In this document: piece after piece, positions 28,827 through 38,173 of the stretch
How positions within the stretch are numbered: the stretch's first letter is position 1
How the letters are laid out: each line of letters opens with the position of its first letter
Position numbers and translations under genes: made by a program
NCBI GenBank assembly: GCA_016213175.1
Contig: JACRBF010000005.1
Coordinates: 1-41,255 of the forward strand
Origin: Chlamydiia bacterium
Lineage (GTDB): Bacteria > Chlamydiota > Chlamydiia > Chlamydiales > SM23-39
Reading direction: 5' to 3'
DNA length: 41,255 nucleotides
The notes under the pieces: generated by a model
What the model was told of the DNA's origin: nothing
What the model saw: only the letters and a program-made list of their open reading frames with translations
The model's database searches: none

Positions 28827-30203
28827 ATGAACCTAAAACAGGACTCTTTATCCCAGATTGCAGATCGATTAGGCTTTCCCCCCATTCCAGGGGCCCCCCT
28901 TGTCCGCGGCTATCGAATCGATAGCCGGCAGGTGCTGCCGGGCGATCTGTTTTTTGCCCTTCCAGGCGCCAAGGCAGATGGGCACCAATTCCTCGAAGAG
29001 GCGCGCGCGCGCGGAGGCGTTGCCGCTGTGATAAAAAAAGGGTATCAAGGACCCCGATTTGGAATCCCTGTCTTGGAAGTCGAAGACGTAGAGAAGAGCC
29101 TACAAGATCTGGCACGGCTCCAATTATCTCAGGAGAAGGCGCCGCGAATCATAGGAGTGACGGGTTCTGTAGGCAAGACCACGACAAAGGAGTTTCTCGC
29201 TACGCTGCTGCAAGCGCGGTACCGTGTGGGAAAAACGCCTGAAAATCACAACACCAAATTAACTCTTCCTCTTGCGATTTTGAACTTGCGTGGAGATGAA
29301 GAGGTGCTTGTATTGGAGATGGGGATGAGCGAACCTGGGGATCTCAGAAGGCTTGTCCATATCGCGCCTCCTGAAGTGGCGGTGCTCACCAAAGTGGCGC
29401 TTGCTCATGCGGCTCATTTTCCAGGAGGGTTGGAAGAGATCGCTCGGGGCAAGGCTGAAATTTTCTTGAGTCCTAAACTGCGCACTGCAATCTTTTTCGA
29501 AAGATTCTCTGAATATCCCGGTTGTGTTGAAGGGGTTCTTGGAGAAAAAGTCAGTTTTACTCTTGATTGCGAGCAGGCCGATTATTTCCTCTCGCCCGGA
29601 GAGGAGGGAGTTTTCATTGACGAGAGGGGCGTGAGGGCTTCCCGATTTGCGCTTGCCTTTAAACTGCCGCATCTTTTGCATAATTTCTTAGCTGCTGTGA
29701 GCGCTGCGCGTCAAATGCACATGGAATGGGATGAGATTCACTCTCAAATTCCCTATTTGGAACTTCCTAAAATGCGGTTTGAGCAGTTTGAAAAAGAGGG
29801 CGTTCTGTGGATCAACGATGCATACAATGCGAACCCGGAATCAATGCGTGCTGCGTTATCAAGTTTAGTAGAGCCGCGGGGAGGGGGGAAAAGGATTGGC
29901 GTTTTGGGAGTGATGTCTCCTCTGGGAACGTTTTCCGAAAGCGCTCATCGGGAGATTGGATGTTTTGCGCAGAAGCATCTCGATCATTTACTCGTTTTTG
30001 GAGAAGAGGCTTGGCCTTTACTAGACAGTTTTCAAGAGGTAAAAAAACCTGCGGAATTATTTACTGATCTAGAGTTACTTGCAAAAAGGCTTCAATCGCT
30101 TGTAAGCTTAGGAGACGTTGTGTTGATCAAGGGATCGCGTGTGATGAAAATGGAACAGATTTTTGAAAGACTTGGGTTGAAGGGGAGCGGATGCTGCTCT
30201 TGA
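28827..30203 (+). CDS. murF: UDP-N-acetylmuramoyl-tripeptide--D-alanyl-D-alanine ligase
   Basis: GVTGSVGKTTTKEFL, ENHNTKLTLPLAIL, INDAYNANPESMRAAL; ATG at 28827. Confidence 0.95.
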   Translation: MNLKQDSLSQIADRLGFPPIPGAPLVRGYRIDSRQVLPGDLFFALPGAKADGHQFLEEARARGGVAAVIKKGYQGPRFGIPVLEVEDVEKSLQDLARLQLSQEKAPRIIGVTGSVGKTTTKEFLATLLQARYRVGKTPENHNTKLTLPLAILNLRGDEEVLVLEMGMSEPGDLRRLVHIAPPEVAVLTKVALAHAAHFPGGLEEIARGKAEIFLSPKLRTAIFFERFSEYPGCVEGVLGEKVSFTLDCEQADYFLSPGEEGVFIDERGVRASRFALAFKLPHLLHNFLAAVSAARQMHMEWDEIHSQIPYLELPKMRFEQFEKEGVLWINDAYNANPESMRAALSSLVEPRGGGKRIGVLGVMSPLGTFSESAHREIGCFAQKHLDHLLVFGEEAWPLLDSFQEVKKPAELFTDLELLAKRLQSLVSLGDVVLIKGSRVMKMEQIFERLGLKGSGCCS

Positions 30204-31435
30204 TTCTCAGTTTTCTTAGCCATATGTTACATTGGAAAATCCCTTCTGCTTTTTTCTATTTTTCCACGCGGATGATTCTCGCCGCAGTCACTTCTCTGCT
30301 CTTGACGATTTTTTTAGGACCTCGATTCATCAAAAAACTCTATGAACTGAAGATCGGTCAATCGATCCGCAGCGTGGAAGAGTGTCCTCTTCTTGCAGAG
30401 TTGCACGGCAAAAAGAAAGATACGCCTACGATGGGCGGTCTGCTTATCCTTTTTTCCATGATTGTCTCCTTGGTTCTTTGGATGGATCTGCGGAGTGCGT
30501 TTACCGCTTTACTCTTGCTCACAACTCTTGTGCTGGGTTCGCTTGGGGCGGCAGATGACTATCTTAAGCTTTGCTATAAAAATAGTAAGGGGCTGAAGGC
30601 GCGCAAGAAAATGGCCGTCCAAGTAATGTTTTCTGGATTCATTGCTATTTATCTCCTGTGTCCAGGCTTTACGCACACCCTGCAGAGCAGAGAATTTTTC
30701 CGTCCTCCCGGAGCCAAAGAGCATGTGATGATTGCGCGCGAAGAAGGGCATCCAGTGACTACCCATTCTTCCACAGCATTACGATCTCTCAACACCCGCG
30801 CTTATATTGAAAGGTTCTATGTGCCTTTTTGGAAGGATCCTGTTGTCATTTTCGATGGATGGCTGCGGTTTTTTTCTTTCCTATTGATCATTTTTGTGAT
30901 CACGGGCGCCTCGAATGCGGTCAATTTAACCGACGGTCTCGATGGATTGGCTGCCGGCTGTCTCGTCATGGCATCGCTTGTCTTAGCTGTGTTTGCTTTT
31001 CTGTCGAACCACATCGATTTGGCGCGCTATCTTAACATTCTCTACATCGAAGGAAGCGGAGAGATCGCAGTGTATCTTTTTGCCCTTGTAGGGGCCTCTC
31101 TTGGATTTCTCTGGTATAACGGTTACCCTGCTCAGGTCTTCATGGGGGATACCGGATCTCTTGCCTTAGGAGGCATTCTGGGGGTTTCTGCCGTTTTGCT
31201 AAGACGCGAGGTCATTCTTGCCATTGCGGGAGGAATCTTTGTCACGGAGGCATTGTCTGTTATTATTCAGGTGCTCAGTTATCGCTATCGCAATAAAAAG
31301 CGGGTATTTCTCTGCGCTCCGCTTCACCATCACTTCGAATACATGGGATGGCCTGAGACGAAAATCGTGATTCGTTTCTGGATAATTAGTCTTCTTTTTG
31401 CAATTATTGCAGTTGCATCCCTGAAGTTCCAATGA
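30191..31435 (+). CDS. mraY: Phospho-N-acetylmuramoyl-pentapeptide-transferase
   Basis: KKDTPTMGGLLIL, NAVNLTDGLDGLAAG, MGDTGSLALGG, PLHHHFEYMGW. Confidence 0.96.
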   Translation: MLLLILSFLSHMLHWKIPSAFFYFSTRMILAAVTSLLLTIFLGPRFIKKLYELKIGQSIRSVEECPLLAELHGKKKDTPTMGGLLILFSMIVSLVLWMDLRSAFTALLLLTTLVLGSLGAADDYLKLCYKNSKGLKARKKMAVQVMFSGFIAIYLLCPGFTHTLQSREFFRPPGAKEHVMIAREEGHPVTTHSSTALRSLNTRAYIERFYVPFWKDPVVIFDGWLRFFSFLLIIFVITGASNAVNLTDGLDGLAAGCLVMASLVLAVFAFLSNHIDLARYLNILYIEGSGEIAVYLFALVGASLGFLWYNGYPAQVFMGDTGSLALGGILGVSAVLLRREVILAIAGGIFVTEALSVIIQVLSYRYRNKKRVFLCAPLHHHFEYMGWPETKIVIRFWIISLLFAIIAVASLKFQ

Positions 31436-31440
31436 CCTTG

Positions 31441-31613
31441 AGAGGATGTCTACAAAGTAAAGTTCTGTCGATTTTCGGGTTCTTTTGAGCCGATTTTCGA
31501 TTTAAATTTCTGGGGCAATATACTGGGTGTCGATATTGCCCCAGAAATTTAAATCGAAAATCGGCAAAAATAATCCAAAAAATCGATGAACCCTTACTTT
31601 GTAGGCATCCTCT
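31441..31613. repeat. Long nested palindromic element, copy C, between mraY and murD
   Basis: Outer arms AGAGGATGTCTACAAAGTAA / TTACTTTGTAGGCATCCTCT (19/20); inner stem CCGATTTTCGATTTAAATTTCTGGGGCAATAT/ATATTGCCCCAGAAATTTAAATCGAAAATCGG. Confidence 0.95.
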
Positions 31614-32859
31614 GAATGCTTTAATTATTGGCCTTGGCGTGAGCGGTAGAGCCTCCGCCTTGCTTCTTTTGCAAAAAAAAAATCGTGTAAAAGCCGCCGA
31701 CCGCAAAGCCCTTGCGCTTCGTGAAGAATCTGAGATTCAAAAACTCTTGCATCTTGGTTTAGAGTTGGTTACGGACAATTCCGACTTATCTTTGCAGAAG
31801 ATTTCTCTCATTGTCCTTTCCCCTGGTATCGAAAGATCTCATCCTTTGGTGCAAAAAGGGGTGCGTGAGGGGATTGAGATCGTTGGCGAGGTGGAGCTTG
31901 CCCTTCGCTTTCTCCCCGACATGCGTATGTTTGGAATCACCGGCAGTAATGGGAAAACAACGACTGTCCTTCTGACTGCTCATATTTTGAATGGGGCGGG
32001 AATTCCTGCGGTTGCTTTAGGGAATGTGGGAACAGCTCTCAGCCTCTATGCGGCAAATCCCCATCCGCAAGATACACTCGTTATCGAGCTGAGCTCTTTT
32101 CAGTTAGAGACGATGCATACCTTAAACCGTTTCGATGTAGGGATCGTGTTGAACCTCACGCCCAATCACCTCAATCGCCATGCATCAATGCAAGAATACG
32201 CTGAGGCAAAACTGCGGTTGGGATCTAGCATCAAACAGGGCGGCCATTTCTATGTCTCTCAAAAGATAGCAAAAGAATTTGGCTCCCTGTTGCCTCCCTT
32301 TACTGAGTATTATGATGCTTGCCGAGGTAAAGAGGAGGGGGGATCTGTTGCGTGGGAAAATGTGGCGGCGTCTCAGGTGTTGTGTAACGCGTGCCATGTA
32401 GGCTCTGGCGCCTTCGCACAAGGACTCAAAACATTTCAAAAACCTCCCCATCGTCTGGAGTGGGTAGCGGAAATTGAGGGAGTTGCCTACTATAATGATA
32501 GTAAAGCCTCGAATGTCGATGCTGTGATGCATGCGATGCAGCAATTCAAGGGTAGAGTGATTTTGATTGCTGGCGGAGTCGATAAAGGATCTTCTTATTG
32601 TCCGTGGATTGCAAGTTTTGGTAAGAAAATAAAAAAGATGATTGTGTTTGGCGAGGCAGCATCGAAAATGGAGCGGGAGCTTGCGCAGTTTTTCCTGTTA
32701 GAAAGAGCGCTCCATTTGCAAGAAGCCTTTGCGAAAGCAAAACATTGCCTTACAGCGGGAGATACGGTGCTTTTTTCTCCAGGCTGCTCGAGCTATGATC
32801 AGTTTGTCAATTACGAGCAGAGAGGCAATGCGTTTAAGAAATTAGTGTTGGAAAGGTGA
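31612..32859 (+). CDS. murD: UDP-N-acetylmuramoylalanine--D-glutamate ligase; start codon uncertain (CTG 31612 proposed)
   Basis: ALIIGLGVSGRASALLLLQ, GITGSNGKTTTV, YYNDSKASNVDA; no ATG/GTG/TTG in frame before GTG 31639. Confidence 0.9.
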   Translation: MNALIIGLGVSGRASALLLLQKKNRVKAADRKALALREESEIQKLLHLGLELVTDNSDLSLQKISLIVLSPGIERSHPLVQKGVREGIEIVGEVELALRFLPDMRMFGITGSNGKTTTVLLTAHILNGAGIPAVALGNVGTALSLYAANPHPQDTLVIELSSFQLETMHTLNRFDVGIVLNLTPNHLNRHASMQEYAEAKLRLGSSIKQGGHFYVSQKIAKEFGSLLPPFTEYYDACRGKEEGGSVAWENVAASQVLCNACHVGSGAFAQGLKTFQKPPHRLEWVAEIEGVAYYNDSKASNVDAVMHAMQQFKGRVILIAGGVDKGSSYCPWIASFGKKIKKMIVFGEAASKMERELAQFFLLERALHLQEAFAKAKHCLTAGDTVLFSPGCSSYDQFVNYEQRGNAFKKLVLER

Positions 32860-32860
32860 C

Positions 32861-33580
32861 ATGGATCGAAAAAAGACGATATTGATCGCAGTGATGATTA
32901 ATGCAATGCTACTCGTGGTGTTATTTGTTGCGGCAGTAACTACGCGGGAGGAAGTGACCCCCTCTGTAGAGTTGGGGCAGGCTATGGGGCAAAAAGAGGC
33001 TTTTTCTCAGCCTCTTTTTCATGATGGCGTCGATTTTGTTGCGCAGCCAACGGCTGCCGAGCCGCTAAAACCTGTGGAAATTCCCCTGATTTCTCTGGCA
33101 GGGTCTTCCGAGGAGCCCCCCAAGCACAAGCTGCCCCCGTTCAGCGTAGAAGGAACAGAGCAGACGGCGACTGCTTCCCTGCCGAATGGGGCTGTAGAAC
33201 AGGCGCGTGTTGTGGCAGCTCCTCATGCTCCCCTGGAGATCGCTGTACAAAAAGGGGATAGTTTGGAGCGCATTGCTAGAAAGCATCATACGACTGTGGA
33301 TGAACTCATTACGTTGAACCACCTGCCGAGTAACTTTCTGAAGGTAGGACAGCGTCTTAAAGTCCCGCATAATCCCACATCAGAGTCCCTCGTTATGCCA
33401 AAATCTGCTGCCCCCTCTTCCTCGGGAAAGGCAGAGTATTACACGATGAAAGTGGGCGATAATCCATGGACAATTGCCATGAAGAATCATATGAAAGTAG
33501 ATGAGCTTCTCAAGCTCAACGATCTGAATGAAAAAACGGCCAGAAAATTGAAACCCGGGGATCGGCTCAGAATCCGATAG
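32861..33580 (+). CDS. nlpD: NlpD-like protein with two LysM domains
   Basis: N-terminal TM; LysM repeats VQKGDSLERIARKHHTTVDELITLNHL... and MKVGDNPWTIAMKNHMKVDELLKLNDL; no M23 peptidase motif. Confidence 0.8.
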   Translation: MDRKKTILIAVMINAMLLVVLFVAAVTTREEVTPSVELGQAMGQKEAFSQPLFHDGVDFVAQPTAAEPLKPVEIPLISLAGSSEEPPKHKLPPFSVEGTEQTATASLPNGAVEQARVVAAPHAPLEIAVQKGDSLERIARKHHTTVDELITLNHLPSNFLKVGQRLKVPHNPTSESLVMPKSAAPSSSGKAEYYTMKVGDNPWTIAMKNHMKVDELLKLNDLNEKTARKLKPGDRLRIR

Positions 33581-33583
33581 AGT

Positions 33584-34678
33584 ATGTCGAAAGCTGCCCT
33601 TTGTTTAATCATCTCTGTGGCGATCCTGTTTTCCTTTGGCCTATTAATGATTTTCAATACGACCGCAGCGCAAATCATCGACCGATCCCTTGCTTTAGAC
33701 ACCCATGTGATTTTGCTGAAACAATCCCTCTACGGTGTTGTGGGGCTGCTCTCTGGTTTTTGCATCTACCGCTTTGGGTATGAACAGGTTTTGCGCTATA
33801 GCGCCCTTTTACTCTTCGTCACGACGATCCTGCTGGGGCTTCTTTTCATGCCAGGACTTGGACAAACTATTAATGGAGCGCGCCGTTGGATTGGCCTCAT
33901 GGGTTATACATTTCAACCCTCCGAATGCGTCAAACTCCTGCTGCCGGCAGTCTATATCCGTTGGGCTTTGCAAGAGACGGAGATTCTCTTTTGGCCCTTT
34001 TTAAAAAGGCTTGCCCTCCTATCGATCCCCATCGGACTTATTTTACTGGAGCCAGATAATGGCACGACTGCCATCATCCTTTCCTCATTGCTCGTCCTCT
34101 TTTTGTTGACGCGGGTGCCCTTAAAGTTTTGGGTTCTTCCACTGGTGGTTATTCTCTTAGCGGGCGGAGCTGCAGCGTATCGAATGCCTCATGTGCGGGA
34201 TCGTATTCAAATCTATCTGCATCCAGAGTTAGATCTTAAGGGGAAAGGCCATCAACCGCACCAAGCCAAAATTGCGGCAGGTTCTGGAGGGCTTTTCGGG
34301 AGGGGGATCGGAGAGAGTTTGCAAAAGCTCAATTATTTGCCGGAGGCGCGCAATGATTATATCGCAGCCATCTTTGCAGAAGAGGTGGGCTTTGTTGGCA
34401 TCCTCTCTCTCATCGCCGTCTATATGATTTTTGCCTGTGCAGGATTTTTGATTGCAGTGCGCGCCCGCGATCAAGAGGGGTTTCTCCTTGCGGCAACTCT
34501 AACGTTTCTGATTGCTATCCAGGCATTTTTAAATCTCGGGATTGTTTCTGGGCTTCTACCCAGCAAAGGGATGACATTGCCCTTTTTTTCGCAAGGGGGC
34601 ACATCGCTCATCGTCAATCTCGTTGCGCTATTCCTCTTGCTCGATATAGCAAGGACGCAAAGACGAGAGGCCGTGTAA
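33584..34678 (+). CDS. ftsW: FtsW-family SEDS glycosyltransferase
   Basis: NGARRWIGLMGYTFQPSECVKLL, LPEARNDYIAAIFAEEVGF, LPSKGMTLPFFSQGGTSLI. Confidence 0.95.
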   Translation: MSKAALCLIISVAILFSFGLLMIFNTTAAQIIDRSLALDTHVILLKQSLYGVVGLLSGFCIYRFGYEQVLRYSALLLFVTTILLGLLFMPGLGQTINGARRWIGLMGYTFQPSECVKLLLPAVYIRWALQETEILFWPFLKRLALLSIPIGLILLEPDNGTTAIILSSLLVLFLLTRVPLKFWVLPLVVILLAGGAAAYRMPHVRDRIQIYLHPELDLKGKGHQPHQAKIAAGSGGLFGRGIGESLQKLNYLPEARNDYIAAIFAEEVGFVGILSLIAVYMIFACAGFLIAVRARDQEGFLLAATLTFLIAIQAFLNLGIVSGLLPSKGMTLPFFSQGGTSLIVNLVALFLLLDIARTQRREAV

Positions 34679-34679
34679 G

Positions 34680-35732
34680 ATGAATAAATGGAAAATACTG
34701 ATTGCCGCAGGGGGGACGGGAGGACATCTATTCCCTGCCCAGCAGCTTGCGAAGATGCTGCAGGAAAAAGCGAAAATCCTCTTTGCGGGGCATAAGCTTG
34801 AAGGAAGCCCCTTTTTTGCAAAAGAGGGCATATCTTTCCAGGAGATCATGGCCCATCCGTTGCAAAGAGGTTTTTTAGGCGCCCTCTGGAAAGGGTTTTG
34901 GCAAGCTGTCCGATTGCTGAGGCAATTTTCTCCTGACGTCGTCGTAGGATTCGGTAGTTATCACACATTTCCCCTACTTCTTGCGGCTGCTCTCCTGCGT
35001 AAAAAACTGGTTCTCTTTGAGGCAAATTGCGTGATGGGCAAAGTGAATCGATTTCTAGCGCCTGCGGCTGAAAAGATTGCTTTTCAGTTTCCGTTGCCAG
35101 TGAAGAAGGGGGTCGCTGTGCCTTTGTTGCCTTGGCGTTTAGGGGCTCCGTCTCTGTGTTCACGCAAGGATGCGCGAAAAGCGTATCATCTCGATCTTGA
35201 ATGTTTAACAGTTTTGGTATTTGGCGGATCGCAGGGAGCCTCTTTTTTGAACGAGGTAGCGCCTCAGGCGTTGGCTCAGTTAGGACAGAAGATTCAGGTA
35301 ATCCATTGCACTGGAAAAGAAGAGGCTGTGACGTTGGTAGAAGATGCCTATAGGCGTGTTGGAATTACAGCGTGCGTGAAAGGGTTTGAAAAAGAGATGC
35401 CTGTAGCGTATGCGGCTGCAGATTTTGCTCTGTGTCGCAGCGGCGCTGGAACGATTGCCGAATTGATTCGATTTGAAGTTCCCGCTTTACTCATTCCCTA
35501 CCCCTTTGCGACGGAAGACCATCAGAGAAAAAATGGGGAGTTTTTGGCAGACAGAGTAGGCGGAGGGCGCCTTGTAGACCAGAAGGATGCCTCTTCCGAA
35601 CGGTTGATCATAGAGTGTAAAGCGCTTCTTGCGGAATTAGAGCAGAAGCGGTTGGCATTGGGTATCATGAAAACGCAGCTTCAGCATAGGCCGCATCTCG
35701 CAGAGGTTATTTTATCTATGAGGAATTCATGA
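34680..35732 (+). CDS. murG: MurG GlcNAc transferase
   Basis: AAGGTGGHLFPAQQLA, VVGFGSYHTFP, GGSQGASFLNE, CRSGAGTIAEL. Confidence 0.95.
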   Translation: MNKWKILIAAGGTGGHLFPAQQLAKMLQEKAKILFAGHKLEGSPFFAKEGISFQEIMAHPLQRGFLGALWKGFWQAVRLLRQFSPDVVVGFGSYHTFPLLLAAALLRKKLVLFEANCVMGKVNRFLAPAAEKIAFQFPLPVKKGVAVPLLPWRLGAPSLCSRKDARKAYHLDLECLTVLVFGGSQGASFLNEVAPQALAQLGQKIQVIHCTGKEEAVTLVEDAYRRVGITACVKGFEKEMPVAYAAADFALCRSGAGTIAELIRFEVPALLIPYPFATEDHQRKNGEFLADRVGGGRLVDQKDASSERLIIECKALLAELEQKRLALGIMKTQLQHRPHLAEVILSMRNS

Positions 35733-38173
35733 CAAATGGCGGCTGTCCGATGCCGGAAGAACCGATTTTTACATCGCGAGCGGCATACCATTTTATTGGT
35801 CTAGGCGGAATCGGCATGAGCGCGCTTGCCCGCATTGTGCATCAGAGAGGGCATGCCGTACAGGGAAGCGATCGATCAGGGAGCCTTCTTCTAGATCTGC
35901 TCAAAGGGGAAGGAATCGGAGTACACATCGGCCATAATGCATCGCTGGTAAAAACGTCGATGACTGTAGTCTATAGCAGCGATATTCAGGAGACGAATGA
36001 GGAATTAAGGATGGCAAAGTCTCTTGGGGTACCTCTGCTTCATCGATCAGATTTACTGGACAGACTCATGCGAGGCAAGCAACCGCTCCTTGTCACAGGC
36101 ACCCATGGGAAAACAACGACGACCGCTCTTCTTGCTTCCGTATTGCATGTGGCGGGACTGCACCCCTCTTTTGTTGTAGGAGGAATTGTATCTGCTTTGA
36201 ATCGAAACGGATGCGCAGGCAGCGGAGATCTTTTTGTGGCCGAGGCTGATGAGAGCGATGGTTCTTTTTTAAAAACGAGGGCCTTTGGAGCGATCGTGAC
36301 CAACCTGGATGACGATCACCTGAATTATTGGGGCAGCATGGCTTTGCTGAAAGAGGCATTCGGTGCTTTTTTCATACAGACAAAGTCGCACGATCACCTC
36401 TTTTGGTGCGCAGATGATGCTCAACTGAAATCGCTTACGCCTCCTGGATTTTCATACGGGTTTTCCAAGATGGCCGATTTACAAATTACGGCGTTTGAGC
36501 AAACCGATCAGGGGGTCGTATTCGATGTACGCTTTAAGGGCGTGTTGTATCAACGCATTCTCCTTTCTTTATTCGGGCGGCATAATGCTTTAAATGGGTC
36601 TGCCGTCTTCGGCCTTTGCCTTACTTTGGGGGTTGCCGAAGAGGCGATTCGCAGGGCATTTACTCAATTTTCCGGGGTGAACAGACGATTAGAGTTGAAG
36701 GGGGAAGTAAATAGGATTCAGATTTTCGATGATTACGGTCATCATCCAGTAGAAATTGCGGCAACGCTGACAGCACTGCGCGAACGCATTCGGGAAAAAC
36801 GGCTCATCGCCGTTTTTCAACCCCACAGGTTCACGAGAGTGCAGAGTTGTTTTGAGCAGTTTGCTGCCTCTTTCGAGAGCGCAGATGAAGTGATAATGAC
36901 AGATATCTATAGCGCAGGAGAGGAACCGATCGAGGGAATTACCAGTCAAGCTCTCTACACAGAGATGAGAAAAAAATTGCAGGACAAGATTCGATTTATT
37001 CCGAGAGAGCGGCTTGCCAAAGAAACGGTCTCGATCTCGAGACCGTTCGATGTCATCTTGACGATAGGAGCGGGCGATGTGACTCAGGTGGGGCCTGAAA
37101 TCGGCGTTCTTCTAAAGGCAAGACGTACGAAATTACGTATAGCCCTTCTTGTTGGCGGGACGTCGGTTGAACATGCCGTCTCGATCCAGTCGGCCATCAA
37201 TGTGGCAAAGGGCTTTGATCCAGAGATCTACGACGTGCGCTATTTTGGCGTGACGCGAACGGGGTACTGGATCACAGGGGAGGATAGCGTCGAGCGTTTG
37301 CAAAGAGGGGAAAGGATGCTTGCGGGTGTAGAGAAATTCCCTGCACAGGTATTAGCGGAGCTTGTAGCCTCCGATATTGCGTTTCCCGTATTCCATGGAC
37401 CTGAGGGGGAAGACGGCATGATCCAAGGTCTTTTAGACGCGTTACAGATCCCCTACGCGGGCTGCGATTACCGATCATGCGCCCTGTGTATGCACAAAGG
37501 CTGGACGAAACAGATCGCTCTCATGAACCATATTCCAACCGCTCCCTTTCTCGAAATCGATCGGGGCGCCTATCTCCAATCACGCGAAGAGATAATCCAG
37601 AAGATTGTAGAGAAGTTCACTTATCCCATTTGGATCAAACCTGTTCATTTAGGGTCGAGTATTGGTGTTAGTTGCGCTCATACTTTTTCCTCACTGCAAG
37701 AGGCGATAGAAACTGCTTTTCTCTATGACGATACGATTTTAGCCGAACGGCATGTCGAAGGAAGACAAATTGAGTTTGGCCTGATCGGCAATGATTTTGT
37801 CCGGATCGGACCTCCGTGTGAGATCTTGAGTCAAGGCGCTTTTGTAGGATATGGGGAGAAGTACGGCCCTTCTGCCATGCCCTACGCAATCCCTGCCCGT
37901 TTGACGGAGACTGAGACACAAGTTGGTATCGATTTGGCCAGAAGAACTTATAGGGCAGCTGGTTGCAAAGGGCTTGCGCGGATCGATTTTTTTGTCGATG
38001 AAGGGGGATTCTATTGGCTCAATGAGATCAATCCCTTCCCTGGCTGCACCGATACCAGCGCATTTCCGAAGATTTGGGCCTCTGCAGGAGTGAGTATGGG
38101 ACAAATTTGCGACCAACTGAGCTTCCTCGCCATGCACCGTGCAAGAGGACAGAATCGAATACGAAGAGTATAA
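35729..38173 (+). CDS. murC/ddl: MurC-Ddl fusion (UDP-MurNAc-Ala ligase / D-Ala-D-Ala ligase)
   Basis: N-half IGLGGIGMSALARI, GTHGKTTTTALL; C-half LLVGGTSVEHAVSIQSA, NEINPFPGCTDTSAFPK. Confidence 0.95.
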   Translation: MTNGGCPMPEEPIFTSRAAYHFIGLGGIGMSALARIVHQRGHAVQGSDRSGSLLLDLLKGEGIGVHIGHNASLVKTSMTVVYSSDIQETNEELRMAKSLGVPLLHRSDLLDRLMRGKQPLLVTGTHGKTTTTALLASVLHVAGLHPSFVVGGIVSALNRNGCAGSGDLFVAEADESDGSFLKTRAFGAIVTNLDDDHLNYWGSMALLKEAFGAFFIQTKSHDHLFWCADDAQLKSLTPPGFSYGFSKMADLQITAFEQTDQGVVFDVRFKGVLYQRILLSLFGRHNALNGSAVFGLCLTLGVAEEAIRRAFTQFSGVNRRLELKGEVNRIQIFDDYGHHPVEIAATLTALRERIREKRLIAVFQPHRFTRVQSCFEQFAASFESADEVIMTDIYSAGEEPIEGITSQALYTEMRKKLQDKIRFIPRERLAKETVSISRPFDVILTIGAGDVTQVGPEIGVLLKARRTKLRIALLVGGTSVEHAVSIQSAINVAKGFDPEIYDVRYFGVTRTGYWITGEDSVERLQRGERMLAGVEKFPAQVLAELVASDIAFPVFHGPEGEDGMIQGLLDALQIPYAGCDYRSCALCMHKGWTKQIALMNHIPTAPFLEIDRGAYLQSREEIIQKIVEKFTYPIWIKPVHLGSSIGVSCAHTFSSLQEAIETAFLYDDTILAERHVEGRQIEFGLIGNDFVRIGPPCEILSQGAFVGYGEKYGPSAMPYAIPARLTETETQVGIDLARRTYRAAGCKGLARIDFFVDEGGFYWLNEINPFPGCTDTSAFPKIWASAGVSMGQICDQLSFLAMHRARGQNRIRRV

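Noticed and set aside
31404-31706. 100-aa minus-strand ORF over palindrome C
   Set aside because: Product of a stop-poor palindrome (shares NRKSAK.PKID with the ORF over copy A); antisense to mraY/murD.
31639-32859. murD starting at GTG 31639 as in the ORF track
   Set aside because: Would remove ALIIGLG, a conserved part of MurD; a start at the element border is more likely.
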